Below are positions 6,313-14,008 of a stretch of DNA of 52,187 nt, in pieces (within the stretch, counting starts at the first letter, position 1; each line of letters begins with the position of its first letter). A program made the position numbers and the translations under genes. The notes under the pieces are model-generated. The model was not told the origin of the DNA, did no database searches, and saw nothing but the letters and a program-made list of their open reading frames with translations. Source of the DNA: a virus. Where the stretch lies: IMG/VR virus record IMGVR_UViG_3300034198_002436, positions 1 to 52,187 of that record, one strand, 5' to 3'.

Positions 6313-6552
6313 ATGAAGACAGCAATGCAATTAGCTATTAAAGAAGTAGCCGATTTATGGGGGAGTCCAAGCGACACGCCAAATTACACTAAAATTTTTG
6401 AAGTTTTAGAAAGTAAATTAGAAATGGAGAAGCAACAGATAGAAGATGCATATTCTAACGGTAGAGTTGATGAGCAATTTAAAGGAACAGGAGCTTCTTT
6501 TTACATAACTAAAGCAGAACAATATTATAATAAAACCTTTAAATCAGAATAA
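6313..6552 (+). CDS. Conserved small phage protein, 79 aa
   Basis: Start chosen at 6313 (MKTAMQLAIKEVADLWG). The longer ORF from 6271 would overlap the reconstructed end of the previous gene, and MKTAMQ is the usual beginning of this family. It contains LEMEKQQIEDAYSNGRVDEQ and ends EQYYNKTF, both typical of Bacteroidota phage hypotheticals. Helical and acidic. Function unknown. Visibly A/T-rich. Confidence 0.7.
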   Translation: MKTAMQLAIKEVADLWGSPSDTPNYTKIFEVLESKLEMEKQQIEDAYSNGRVDEQFKGTGASFYITKAEQYYNKTFKSE

Positions 6553-6553
6553 G

Positions 6554-6937
6554 ATGAAAGCAATTGAATTAAGAATTGGGAATTATGTAAAATTTGATAA
6601 TCATGAAGATGAATATTATAAAGTTTCAGGTTGTGATATATCTGAATTATCTGATGAATTAATAGATTTAAATGCCTCCCCTATCCCACTAACAGAAGAA
6701 TGGTTGTTGAAGTTTGGGTTTATTAGACACCATTATGATTATGCAAATGATGTTATCTATATTAAAAATATAGCAGATAATGAAATAGATAATGCAGAGT
6801 TTGAATGGGGAGTTTATCCAAATGAGTTAGGTAGTGGTATTCAAATAAAGAACAGAAAAAGTTTAAAATATGTTCACGAAATACAGAACCTATACTTTGC
6901 ATTGACTGGAGAAGAATTAACCTTTAAATCAAAATAA
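6554..6937 (+). CDS. Conserved Bacteroidota phage/island protein, 127 aa
   Basis: Starts MKAIELRIGNYVKFDN and carries PIPLTEEWLLKFGF (residues about 43-56) and KYVHEIQNLYFALTGEEL near the C-terminus. These three blocks mark a widespread but uncharacterised family in Bacteroidota phages and mobile elements. The N-terminal strand set suggests a small barrel. It follows the previous gene by 1 nt and uses A/T-rich codons. Function unknown. Confidence 0.7.
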   Translation: MKAIELRIGNYVKFDNHEDEYYKVSGCDISELSDELIDLNASPIPLTEEWLLKFGFIRHHYDYANDVIYIKNIADNEIDNAEFEWGVYPNELGSGIQIKNRKSLKYVHEIQNLYFALTGEELTFKSK

Positions 6938-6938
6938 C

Positions 6939-7307
6939 ATGAAACAAATAGTATATAACGCAATAGAATGTAGCCACTGCGGTGACACTGTAGTAAGCTA
7001 CCACGTACACGACTTCAAATGTTGTAGTTGTGGATTAGCAAGTGTTGATGGAGGAATGGAGTATGAACGTTATGGAGGTGATGGATTTACTAAGATAACA
7101 GTGTATGCAGACGACGACTTTGAAATAGTACGTAAGCATGCCACACGAGGCTCAAGAGGTAAGGACGGAAAGCAGCCACTGAAGTACATTCCGATATGCG
7201 AAATGGACGAAGACTATCTAGAGGCAGTAATTGACTACGGTGGTGTTGATTGGCATATAGATCTAATCAAAAAAGAGATAGATTATAGGCAAAAGCATAT
7301 AAAATAG
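6939..7307 (+). CDS. Zinc-ribbon phage protein (DUF7695-like), 122 aa
   Basis: Two Cys pairs, CSHCG (residues about 11-15) and CCSCG (about 29-33), with HVHDFK before the second pair and DGGMEYERYGG after it. This arrangement matches a small phage family I associate with DUF7695; the name is from memory. Zinc binding is likely from the CxxC pairs. The C-terminal half is acidic and helical. It follows the previous gene by 1 nt. Role unknown. Confidence 0.65.
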   Translation: MKQIVYNAIECSHCGDTVVSYHVHDFKCCSCGLASVDGGMEYERYGGDGFTKITVYADDDFEIVRKHATRGSRGKDGKQPLKYIPICEMDEDYLEAVIDYGGVDWHIDLIKKEIDYRQKHIK

Positions 7308-7342
7308 CCAAAAAGTTAAATATAATGTGCAAAAGCATATAA
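7289..7342 (+). repeat. 14-bp direct repeat 40 bp apart, upstream of groEL
   Basis: GCAAAAGCATATAA occurs at 7289-7302 and 7329-7342, with a partial third copy (TTCGCATAAAAA) ending near 7365. The first copy overlaps the end of the zinc-ribbon gene. The 40-bp period and the position in front of groEL suggest operator or activator sites. Confidence 0.5.
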
Positions 7343-7375
7343 TTTTTAGTAAATTCGCATAAAAATTTAAATAAA

Positions 7376-8956
7376 ATGATCGTAAAACAACTTTTTTTCG
7401 GAGAAAACGGAAGAGAAAAGCTGATTACTGGTATCGAGAAGATATCGGGAGCTGTAAAGAGTACACTTGGGCCGGCAGGTAACACGGCAATCCTGGAGTC
7501 AGAAAACCACATCGGTGGGTTCACCGTTACAAAGGACGGTGTGACGGTCGCTAAGGCGATCAACCTAGAGGACCCGGTGGAGAACATGGCTGTACAGATG
7601 GTACGCCAGGCGGCAGACAGAACAGCAACAGTTGCTGGAGATGGGACAACCACTAGCGTGGTTTTGACTGAGGCTATTATCAAGCAGGCAATAAATCGGA
7701 TCAACGAGGACAACAACACTATCGAGGTGTTACGTAACATCACTACAATAAGCCAGGAGATGGACAAGTACTTGTCTAAGATGTCTAAGAAGGTATCAGG
7801 GAAGAAGCTTGTGGACGTTGCGACGGTGTCAGCTAACAATGACAAGGTGATTGGTTCAATGATCGCTGACGTGTACAGTAAGGTCGGCATGGTGACAGTT
7901 GAGAACTCACAGACATCAGACACGTACTTCGAGATTATTGATGGTATTAAGATTGACCGTGGGTTCAGTAGTAAGTACTTCGTGAACGAGCATAAGAAGA
8001 ACGAGTGTGTGCTAGACAACCCATACGTGTTGATCACGGACCACGAGATTTCTAACCTACAGAGTCTAGAGGGTATCCTTGCACCAATCATTCAGAACAA
8101 CCGCTCGTTACTGATTATCGGTCAGCTGGACGCTAAGTCATTGGCGACGATAAACCTTAACGTTGCGAAGGGTAACCTTAAGGCGTGTAACATCATCCCA
8201 CCACAGTTCGGGTACAAGAAGGAGGAGGTCATGACGGACCTTGCTATTGCACTTAACGGTCACTACTACTCTGAGCGCACTGGAGACAACTTGGCACTTG
8301 TTGAGTTGAGCGGTCTTGGTCGTGCGGCTAAGGTGATCGTTGGTCAGGACATGACGACCATCATACCATTGAACGAGGAGAACCCAGCACTTGACGAGCA
8401 CATCGCAAAGCTTAACGAGTCACGTTCGTTGAGTACTAACCCAAGAGACATTGAGTTCATTGACGAGCGTATCGCTAACATCAACGGTGGTATTGGTATC
8501 ATCTATGTTGGAGCTAACTCTGACATCGAGCAGAAGGAGCTACGTGACCGTATCGACGACTCTGTGTGTGCGGTTAGAGCAGCTATTGAGGAGGGAATAC
8601 TTCCTGGTGGTGGGATTGCACTTATCAACGTGTGCAGACACATCAAGGACAGTGAGGACACTGACATGAACACAGCGGTTGAGATCATGATGAACGCTGT
8701 TATGGAGCCATTCATGCAGATCATTAAGAACGCTGGCATTGATCCAATGTCGATATCATTAAACATTATAGGTAAGGGAGACGGGTACGGATTCAACGTT
8801 AAAACTAAGCAGTACGGTGACATGATGTCGATGGGTATTATTGATCCGGCTAAGGTTACGAAGAACGCTCTTAAGAACGCTGTGTCTGTAGCTACTACGA
8901 TACTTAACTCATCAGTTATTGTAACAAACATAAGAGAATATGAAGGCAATAGGTAA
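7376..8956 (+). CDS. groEL: Phage-encoded GroEL-like chaperonin, 526 aa
   Basis: Full-length group I chaperonin of near-bacterial length. The ATP site is clear: KSTLGPAGNTAI near residue 29 and AGDGTTT with D89 (D87 in E. coli). The catalytic Asp of the intermediate domain is D395 within RIDDSVCAVRAA, followed by EEGILPGGGIAL. The GGM-repeat tail of bacterial GroEL is absent; the protein ends NIREYEGNR. It presumably folds capsid or tail proteins with the co-chaperonin encoded immediately downstream. By eye it has a higher G+C than the genes at 6.3-6.9 kb. No clean TANNTTTG box precedes it, but direct repeats do. Confidence 0.95.
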   Translation: MIVKQLFFGENGREKLITGIEKISGAVKSTLGPAGNTAILESENHIGGFTVTKDGVTVAKAINLEDPVENMAVQMVRQAADRTATVAGDGTTTSVVLTEAIIKQAINRINEDNNTIEVLRNITTISQEMDKYLSKMSKKVSGKKLVDVATVSANNDKVIGSMIADVYSKVGMVTVENSQTSDTYFEIIDGIKIDRGFSSKYFVNEHKKNECVLDNPYVLITDHEISNLQSLEGILAPIIQNNRSLLIIGQLDAKSLATINLNVAKGNLKACNIIPPQFGYKKEEVMTDLAIALNGHYYSERTGDNLALVELSGLGRAAKVIVGQDMTTIIPLNEENPALDEHIAKLNESRSLSTNPRDIEFIDERIANINGGIGIIYVGANSDIEQKELRDRIDDSVCAVRAAIEEGILPGGGIALINVCRHIKDSEDTDMNTAVEIMMNAVMEPFMQIIKNAGIDPMSISLNIIGKGDGYGFNVKTKQYGDMMSMGIIDPAKVTKNALKNAVSVATTILNSSVIVTNIREYEGNR

Positions 8957-9206
8957 ATACATTCTTATCTCCCCATGTGAGATCAAGGAGGAGAAATCAA
9001 AATCGGGGCTGTTCTTGACGGCCTCTGAGTCAGTCAACACAAGATACAAGGACGCTATCGTCGTTGAGCCAGGTGCTGACGTTGTAGACTCGATAAAGGT
9101 GGGAACAAAAATCTCATACGACTCTGTTCAGGGTCACGACATAAAGATCGACGACGTTGTGTACAGAGTTATTTTGGAGCGTGACGTTGCCTTACTTCTT
9201 GATTAA
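8940..9206 (+). CDS. groES: Phage-encoded GroES-like co-chaperonin, 88 aa
   Basis: Starts MKAIGKYILISPCEIKEEKS. The mobile-loop region is KEEKSKSGLFLTASE, with LFL in place of the usual I-V/I-L contact triplet. The barrel shows RYKDAIVVEPGADVVD, KVGTKISYDS and DVVYRVILERDVALLLD, close to the standard GroES plan, though shorter than the bacterial protein (about 95 aa). It overlaps groEL by 17 nt, and the order groEL-groES is the reverse of the bacterial operon. Its 3' end overlaps the convergent gene at 9169-9666 by 38 bp. Confidence 0.88.
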   Translation: MKAIGKYILISPCEIKEEKSKSGLFLTASESVNTRYKDAIVVEPGADVVDSIKVGTKISYDSVQGHDIKIDDVVYRVILERDVALLLD

Positions 9207-9666
9207 ATCTTTTAATAGCCATCGCATGTACCTTATCTGTGTACGTTGCGGTGGCTTTAAATATTGGGTTATGCTGAGGTGTCTCAGATATCGGTTCCTC
9301 ACCGTTTAGTTTCTTATAGATAGAGGCACACATCTTACGAGCCTTAAACGTCAGCTCGTACTTCTTTTCCTCGCCCCAATTCTTTTTCACCCAGTTATGT
9401 ATAAAACCATCCCTCATCAGTCGAGCGAAGCGTTGGTTATCCCACTTGAATATATTCTCGTACTCTAGGTACTTTGATCTGGTGAACAGACCTTCTGTGT
9501 ACAAGAAAAGCAGCATATCAATATCAGCTGATGACAGATTGTACTTCTTTCTTGCCCAGTACTTTACTACCTTCCAGTACTTGAGGTAGTCGTTCTTTGG
9601 TAGTGCCCTATCGTATATTACATTTCGATAGCGTGTTCTTTTAATTACTCTTTTGATTGGATACAT
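9169..9666 (-). CDS. Winged-helix (MarR-like) phage protein, 165 aa
   Basis: The central part (residues about 45-115: LSSADIDMLLFLYTEGLFTR, RFARLMRDGFI, YELTFKARKMCASIYKKLNG) has the helix-turn-helix plus wing layout of MarR-like regulators. Similar proteins occur in many Bacteroidota phages. The N-terminus is very basic (PIKRVIKRTRYRNVIYDR). It is the only leftward gene within the long rightward block and shares a compact divergent promoter region with the gene at 9706. A transcriptional switch controlling early/late genes is a reasonable inference. Confidence 0.65.
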   Translation of the reverse strand: MYPIKRVIKRTRYRNVIYDRALPKNDYLKYWKVVKYWARKKYNLSSADIDMLLFLYTEGLFTRSKYLEYENIFKWDNQRFARLMRDGFIHNWVKKNWGEEKKYELTFKARKMCASIYKKLNGEEPISETPQHNPIFKATATYTDKVHAMAIKRFNQEVRQRHAPK

Positions 9667-9673
9667 ATGAATG

Positions 9674-9681
9674 CAAAATTA
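9674..9681 (-). promoter_or_regulatory. -7 box (TAATTTTG) for 9169-9666
   Basis: TANNTTTG on the - strand, 7 nt before the ATG at 9666. Back-to-back with the + strand box at 9694. Confidence 0.5.
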
Positions 9682-9693
9682 AATGATTTTGAC

Positions 9694-9701
9694 TATATTT
9701 G
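9694..9701 (+). promoter_or_regulatory. -7 box (TATATTTG) directly before ATG 9706
   Basis: TANNTTTG ends 4 nt before the ATG at 9706, implying a leaderless mRNA. It also decides the start codon against the upstream ATG at 9667. Confidence 0.6.
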
Positions 9702-9705
9702 CAAT

Positions 9706-9858
9706 ATGAAAACACAAATAAAACCAAGATACAGTTGTGACACGTTCATCGACAAGGCTATTCAGATTAAAAAAGCTAAAGAAATGGCTGAAGAGATGAA
9801 AGAAGTTATGATGAAGGAGACTGTTAAGCAGTCAATGATGAACGGTAAGCGCAAGTGA
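9706..9858 (+). CDS. Small basic helical protein, 50 aa
   Basis: Start placed at 9706 (MKTQIKPRYSCDTFIDKAIQ) because a -7 promoter box lies between it and the more upstream ATG at 9667. It is mostly one helix rich in Lys, Glu and Met (KAKEMAEEMKEVMMKETVKQ). No family recognised. Its stop overlaps the GTG start of the next gene. Confidence 0.55.
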   Translation: MKTQIKPRYSCDTFIDKAIQIKKAKEMAEEMKEVMMKETVKQSMMNGKRK

Positions 9859-10079
9859 TCCAGGTCATCAGGAAGCATAAGGGGTTAGGCGACACTGTTG
9901 AGTTCTTGACAGAGGTTACTGGCATTGCATATGCTGTAAGGATGGCAGAGGAGCACGGACTTATTTCTGACTGTGAATGCAATGGTAGAAAGAAGTGGCT
10001 GAATGAAAATGTAAGTTATGGCAGGAAGGACAGCGAAGTACTACAAGGAGAACCCGGAGGCGAACAAGAGGAGGCTTAA
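9855..10079 (+). CDS. Conserved small phage protein with GLGDT and Cys-rich end, 74 aa
   Basis: GTG start within the GTGA stop/start overlap. HKGLGDTVEFLTEVTGIAYA resembles the KGLGDTIEKxTKATGIK pattern of short phage proteins encoded near terminase genes. DCECNGRKKWLNENVSYG matches their conserved Cys/Lys end. The family's function is unknown; zinc binding is possible from the paired Cys. The 3' end overlaps the next gene by 62 nt, so the last residues may be family-atypical. Confidence 0.6.
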   Translation: MIQVIRKHKGLGDTVEFLTEVTGIAYAVRMAEEHGLISDCECNGRKKWLNENVSYGRKDSEVLQGEPGGEQEEA

Positions 10080-10275
10080 ACAGCAGTCTGAGTACAACAA
10101 GACTGAGAAGGGTCTTGCCTCACGTATCGCAGCAAACGCTGGTCGTAGATTGCTTGGACTTAAGAAGGGTGACGTAAGAGATGCAAGCCACACCAAGGAC
10201 GGTAAGGTTGTAGCAGAACATAGAGTAAAGAACAGAGCTAGAAATGGCGCAAACGGTAAAAGCACAAAAAAATGA
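10018..10275 (+). CDS. Basic conserved phage protein (MAGRTAKYYxxNPEA family), 85 aa
   Basis: MAGRTAKYYKENPEANKRRL, then a Lys/Arg-rich helix, DASHTKDGKVVAEHRVKNRA and a basic tail. This start and the HTK-DG block are shared by small proteins encoded in many phages, often beside terminase or packaging genes. Strong positive charge suggests nucleic-acid binding. It overlaps the preceding gene substantially and the next by 4 nt. Confidence 0.7.
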   Translation: MAGRTAKYYKENPEANKRRLKQQSEYNKTEKGLASRIAANAGRRLLGLKKGDVRDASHTKDGKVVAEHRVKNRARNGANGKSTKK

Positions 10276-10619
10276 ACAATCAGAAAGTAAACTACATCCC
10301 AACAGTCAATAACGTACAGATCGATGGATTTGACTTTGCGAATAACATAACAACAGACATCATTGATATGCCTGCATCAAACAAGGCATGGGCTATTCAG
10401 ATCAATGAACTTGATGCTACTGGAGCACCTACTATGACTATTAAATGCTCAAACGACGGTGTTAACTTTATAGATTACTCTACAGCAACAACTGATATTG
10501 ATATTGTTGCAACGCCAATGGTGTTTGAGACTGAGTTTTGTCCTAGATACATGAAGTTATTATTGGAGACAGTAGGTGGAGCTTCAGGAGATACTATATC
10601 AATATCAATGGTTCGATAA
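10272..10619 (+). CDS. Putative virion-associated protein, 115 aa
   Basis: Beta-rich protein (MNNQKVNYIPTVNNVQIDGF, IIDMPASNKAWAIQI, IKCSNDGVNFIDYS). The strand pattern and the 'conditions of mean signal' layout resemble small decoration or tail-associated proteins upstream of fibre genes. No certain family. It sits directly before a 63-aa gene and the tail fibre. Confidence 0.5.
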   Translation: MNNQKVNYIPTVNNVQIDGFDFANNITTDIIDMPASNKAWAIQINELDATGAPTMTIKCSNDGVNFIDYSTATTDIDIVATPMVFETEFCPRYMKLLLETVGGASGDTISISMVR

Positions 10620-10621
10620 TC

Positions 10622-10813
10622 ATGGCAGATAACAAGAAGTCTCTTGACCTAAGAAATAGAGTTAAGAATGAAAAGATTGAAGCGGCAACTATAAGCTCTA
10701 TTACTAAATCTATAAAGATTATGTATAATGCAAGTACTATAACAAAGTTTGAATCAGCTATTGGAAGGGATAATTCTTTAACTATAACTATATTGGAACT
10801 ACCAACTAGATGA
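10622..10813 (+). CDS. Hypothetical protein, 63 aa
   Basis: Starts MADNKKSLDLRNRVKNEKIE; a basic helix followed by Ser/Thr-rich strands. No family recognised. Its stop overlaps the ATG of the tail fibre gene (ATGA), implying coupled expression; a chaperone or adaptor for the fibre is possible but unproven. Confidence 0.55.
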   Translation: MADNKKSLDLRNRVKNEKIEAATISSITKSIKIMYNASTITKFESAIGRDNSLTITILELPTR

Positions 10814-12522
10814 TTATACCACGTCCGTTAAAGAGAGTACTAGGGAAGATTATACCTTTTTCACAAGAGGACAAGATACCTACGTTCAATCTTGGATCTG
10901 GGACGGCAGATAATACGACATACCTTCGTGGAGACGGTACGTGGGCAGCTGTTGGTGGTGGATCAGGTGGACTTTTAAAGGGTACTGCATCAGGTGTTGA
11001 TACATACACTACCACAATAACTGGGGTTGCATCTTATACGGATGGTGACGCATACTTGATCAGATTCACAACTGGAAACACGACGGGGTGTTCATTGAAC
11101 ATAAACTCGTTAGGAGCAAAGACGCTGTATAGAAATAATGACGGAGTATTAATAGGTGGGGACATTGTTAACGGAGCTGAGATGTTTTGTATCTATAACT
11201 CCACACTTAATGGGTTTCAGGTAATTGGTACTTCCCCTAATACATTAATATCATACGTTACAAATGCTGAGTCGGTTACAATAACTAAAGGTCAACCAGT
11301 CTATGCGTTTGGAGGACAAGGTGATAGATTAAAGGTAAAGCTTGCATACAATACTAGCGATGCAACATCAGCTCAGACGGTTGGTTTAGTTTTGTCTTCA
11401 TCTATAGGTGCAAATCAGAAGGGGTTTATAATTGTAAATGGTCTTTTAGACGGTTTAAGCATTTTACCTACATCTACATATGCAGACGGAGATGCTATAT
11501 ATTTAGGAGCTACTGCTGGTAGTATAACTAATGTAAAACCATCTGCACCTAATCACATGGTTTATTTAGGTTTCGTCACCACTGCTAGTAATGGATCAGC
11601 TGGAAGGATGTATATTAGGGTTCAGAATGGGTACGAATTGCATGAGTTACATGACGTTGCAATAGCAACACCAACAAATGGTCAGGTATTGCAGTACGAT
11701 AGTGCTACGTCATTGTGGAAGAATGCTACTCCATCGTCCGGTGCTCTTACAGTTGGAACGACTGCTATAGCTTCTGGAACGGTAGGGAGAATTTTGTTTC
11801 AAGGAGCTGGTAATGTATTACAACAAGACAGTACTTTGTTTTGGGACAATACTAACAAGCGTCTAGGAGTTGGGGCAACACCAGCAAGTACTGTAAGGTT
11901 AGACGTGAGAGCTCAAGGTGCATTGTCAACTGATATCATTGAAAGATGGAGAAATTCAGCAGATTCAGCTAACATTGGTATCATTACTGGTGATGGTGCT
12001 TTCACAATTGGAACATATACCAATCCATCTACTCAACTTACTATTAATTCATCCTTAAATTTCGGCCTTTATGTTGCTGGAGTAACTGGTATCTATGCAC
12101 AGAATCAGCAAGGTTCTGGAAGTAGATATGGGATTCAAGCATTGGGGAGAAGTAATGTTGTTGGTGCTACGGCATATGGAATAAGAACTGGAGCTGATTC
12201 ATCATCAGCATCGACTATTAATTATGGGATCCAAGCATATGCATATAATGGTGCAACAAACTATGCTGGTTATTTCGATTCAACTGGTGGTACAACAAAC
12301 TATGCATTATATGTTCAAAGAGGGGATATTCTACTCGGAAATGCAACAACAAACAAGATTGCATTTTGGAATAAAACACCAATAGTTCAACCTACAACTG
12401 CAATTGCGGCAGCTACTTTTGTGAATAACTTATCAGGTATTTTAAATGATAGCGCAACATTTGATGGTTACACAATAGGTCAAGTTGTAAAAGCATTAAG
12501 AAACGTAGGTATATTGGCATAA
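10810..12522 (+). CDS. Tail fibre / receptor-binding protein, 570 aa
   Basis: The N-terminus has a particle-binding style segment followed by TYLRGDGTWAAVGGGSGG (residues about 35-55), the typical linker of phage fibres. Later parts carry GQVLQYDSATSLWKN and LFWDNTNKRLGVGATPAS (near residue 350), both recurrent in Bacteroidota phage fibres. They are followed by Gly/Ser/Tyr-rich repeats. The C-terminal segment IAFWNKTPIVQPT plus YTIGQVVKALRNVGILA matches the trimerising tip common to such fibres. It probably binds the host surface. No reverse transcriptase or diversity-generating repeat was found beside it. Confidence 0.8.
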   Translation: MIIPRPLKRVLGKIIPFSQEDKIPTFNLGSGTADNTTYLRGDGTWAAVGGGSGGLLKGTASGVDTYTTTITGVASYTDGDAYLIRFTTGNTTGCSLNINSLGAKTLYRNNDGVLIGGDIVNGAEMFCIYNSTLNGFQVIGTSPNTLISYVTNAESVTITKGQPVYAFGGQGDRLKVKLAYNTSDATSAQTVGLVLSSSIGANQKGFIIVNGLLDGLSILPTSTYADGDAIYLGATAGSITNVKPSAPNHMVYLGFVTTASNGSAGRMYIRVQNGYELHELHDVAIATPTNGQVLQYDSATSLWKNATPSSGALTVGTTAIASGTVGRILFQGAGNVLQQDSTLFWDNTNKRLGVGATPASTVRLDVRAQGALSTDIIERWRNSADSANIGIITGDGAFTIGTYTNPSTQLTINSSLNFGLYVAGVTGIYAQNQQGSGSRYGIQALGRSNVVGATAYGIRTGADSSSASTINYGIQAYAYNGATNYAGYFDSTGGTTNYALYVQRGDILLGNATTNKIAFWNKTPIVQPTTAIAAATFVNNLSGILNDSATFDGYTIGQVVKALRNVGILA

Positions 12523-12527
12523 TTAAT

Positions 12528-12535
12528 TAACTTTG
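12528..12535 (+). promoter_or_regulatory. -7 box (TAACTTTG)
   Basis: TANNTTTG 11 nt before the ATG at 12547; the surrounding TTAATTAACTTTGCAA recurs exactly at 18199-18214 in front of the portal gene. Confidence 0.55.
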
Positions 12536-12546
12536 CAAAAAAAACA

Positions 12547-12855
12547 ATGGGATTAGAAATTAAATCAACACAAGAAAAAAGCATCAAGATTATTGGTACT
12601 GAGATAACGCTAGAGAGCGTTTACGGAAGAATTGAGTTTGCAGCACGAGCAGATGGTAAGACATTAGAGATAGCTATATCAACTTATGCATCAAGGAATG
12701 CATTCAAGATGGGAGCTTCTCCAATTACTACGGATGTTCAGCAAGGAAATCTTAACGTTAATTTGGAAGCAGGAGAGATTCAGTCAATAGAAACCGCACA
12801 AACATATTCACAACAAGCTTACTTACAGTTAGGTTATAATGTAGATATTATTTAA
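12547..12855 (+). CDS. Putative small structural protein, 102 aa
   Basis: Beta-rich, no cysteines: MGLEIKSTQEKSIKIIGTEI, with QAYLQLGYNVDII at the end. No recognised family. It follows the tail fibre with its own -7 box and precedes the lysis cassette. A fibre accessory or minor virion component is plausible. Confidence 0.55.
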   Translation: MGLEIKSTQEKSIKIIGTEITLESVYGRIEFAARADGKTLEIAISTYASRNAFKMGASPITTDVQQGNLNVNLEAGEIQSIETAQTYSQQAYLQLGYNVDII

Positions 12856-12863
12856 TACATTTG
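12856..12863 (+). promoter_or_regulatory. -7 box (TACATTTG) directly before ATG 12868
   Basis: TANNTTTG ends 4 nt before the ATG at 12868; implies a leaderless transcript covering the lysis cassette. Confidence 0.55.
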
Positions 12864-12867
12864 TAAT

Positions 12868-12996
12868 ATGAAAAAGAAAGTAATGGAAAAAGCTACTGGA
12901 GAGCGATATGCGTCTAAAGCTAAAATGAAAATGCATGAGAAGTCTGAAAGCCCACGTATGAAAAATAAGGAGCTTAAAAAAGGCAAGAAATGTTAA
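12868..12996 (+). CDS. Small highly basic protein, 42 aa
   Basis: MKKKVMEKATGERYASKAKM... ending KKGKKC. Nearly half the residues are Lys/Arg/His. It has its own -7 box just upstream and overlaps the spanin-like gene by 7 nt. It belongs with the other tiny basic proteins of this block (14584, 20913, 21056). Function unknown; nucleic-acid binding or virion packing are possible. Confidence 0.55.
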   Translation: MKKKVMEKATGERYASKAKMKMHEKSESPRMKNKELKKGKKC

Positions 12997-13481
12997 AGAA
13001 ATCTGTTGCGTTCCTACTGCTATTACTAGTGGTAGGATGCTCTGATGCTCATCAGGCTCAAAAAGGACTTAAGAAGTTCTATCGTAACGGAGGTAAATTT
13101 GAGTGTAAAACGGACACGTTAACAATTACAGAAGTAATTAAAGGGCACGATGGTAAAGATAGTATCGTGTATCGAGATATGCAATATACTTGTCCAGATC
13201 TAATTATACCTAAGACTATTCGTGAGACTAAGATAGAGTATCGTTACTTACGAAACATGCAAAAAGACTCTCTACAGTTTGCTCTTAAGCAGGCAAAGGA
13301 GCGTAATGATTTTGTAATGGATTCACTTGAGAATGATCGTAAACTACAAAATATCAAAGGGAAAAATGCTAAACGATACATAAAAGCAAAGGAATCTAAG
13401 AACTATTTTTGGGTAGGTTTTCTTATTGGAGTGATTGTCAGTTTGTTAGCTTGGATTTTAATAAAGAGATTATTTTCTTAA
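12990..13481 (+). CDS. Candidate unimolecular spanin (lipoprotein with C-terminal TM), 163 aa
   Basis: The N-terminus MLKKSVAFLLLLLVVGC is a lipoprotein signal with lipobox V14-V15-G16-C17. The middle is a periplasmic domain with a long charged helix (residues about 85-135). The C-terminus (139-163) is a single membrane helix, WVGFLIGVIVSLLAWILIKR. Lipid anchor plus inner-membrane helix in one chain is the architecture of unimolecular spanins such as T1 gp11. It is immediately followed by a holin and a lysis-enzyme candidate, supporting a role in outer-membrane disruption. An alternative is an unrelated bitopic lipoprotein. Confidence 0.65.
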   Translation: MLKKSVAFLLLLLVVGCSDAHQAQKGLKKFYRNGGKFECKTDTLTITEVIKGHDGKDSIVYRDMQYTCPDLIIPKTIRETKIEYRYLRNMQKDSLQFALKQAKERNDFVMDSLENDRKLQNIKGKNAKRYIKAKESKNYFWVGFLIGVIVSLLAWILIKRLFS

Positions 13482-13486
13482 ATTTG
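13479..13486 (+). promoter_or_regulatory. -7 box (TAAATTTG)
   Basis: TANNTTTG overlapping the stop of the spanin-like gene, 23 nt before the holin ATG at 13510. Confidence 0.45.
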
Positions 13487-13509
13487 TAATTACTTATTAA
13501 TTACAAGAG

Positions 13510-14007
13510 ATGAAGAAATTAACTCTACTTTTGCTGGCTTTTTTCGGCATATTTAGTCCTATAGAACTGTGTATTTTTATCCTTATGGGTACGATGTTAT
13601 TAGATACATTAGTAAAAATTGTATCTATAAAGATAATATCTGTAAAGACTGATAGAAGATTCTTTGATCTATTTCAGTCAAAACTTTTAAGAACCGGATA
13701 CATAATAAAGGGGTTGGGTTATTTCATTTTAGCACTTGCTGTTTTTCCGTTAGATTATTATATGCTAACACCGTTTCTTGAAGATTCTATTGCATTCTTA
13801 GGTTACAAAGTCTCAATACCATCCACAGCGATATTCACCAACATCTTACTTGCAATATTCTCACTTATAGAGATTGCATCAATCAACGAAAACTGGATAG
13901 ACATAACTGGAAACGATATGCTTAAGGGTGTGTTTAATATGGTTAAGAAGATTAGATCTGGAATACATAGTGTATCAGATACTGTTAATAAAGTAAAAAA
14001 CAGCTAA
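13510..14007 (+). CDS. Phage holin, 165 aa
   Basis: Three hydrophobic segments: residues about 4-35, 65-90 and 100-125. Between TM1 and TM2 is a basic loop (KTDRRFFDLFQSKLLR). After TM3, SINENWIDITGND matches the S-x-x-E-N-x3-G motif of phage holin families seen in Bacteroidota and Firmicutes phages. The C-terminal tail is charged and amphipathic. It would form the inner-membrane lesion that releases or activates the endolysin. It starts 28 nt after the spanin-like gene and ends 1 nt before the lysis enzyme gene. Confidence 0.75.
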   Translation: MKKLTLLLLAFFGIFSPIELCIFILMGTMLLDTLVKIVSIKIISVKTDRRFFDLFQSKLLRTGYIIKGLGYFILALAVFPLDYYMLTPFLEDSIAFLGYKVSIPSTAIFTNILLAIFSLIEIASINENWIDITGNDMLKGVFNMVKKIRSGIHSVSDTVNKVKNS

Positions 14008-14008
14008 T

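Noticed and set aside
7267-8091. 274-aa ORF antisense to groEL
   Set aside because: Shadow of the strongly conserved groEL frame.
10810-12522. Diversity-generating retroelement at the fibre gene
   Set aside because: No reverse transcriptase and no template repeat seen near the fibre gene.
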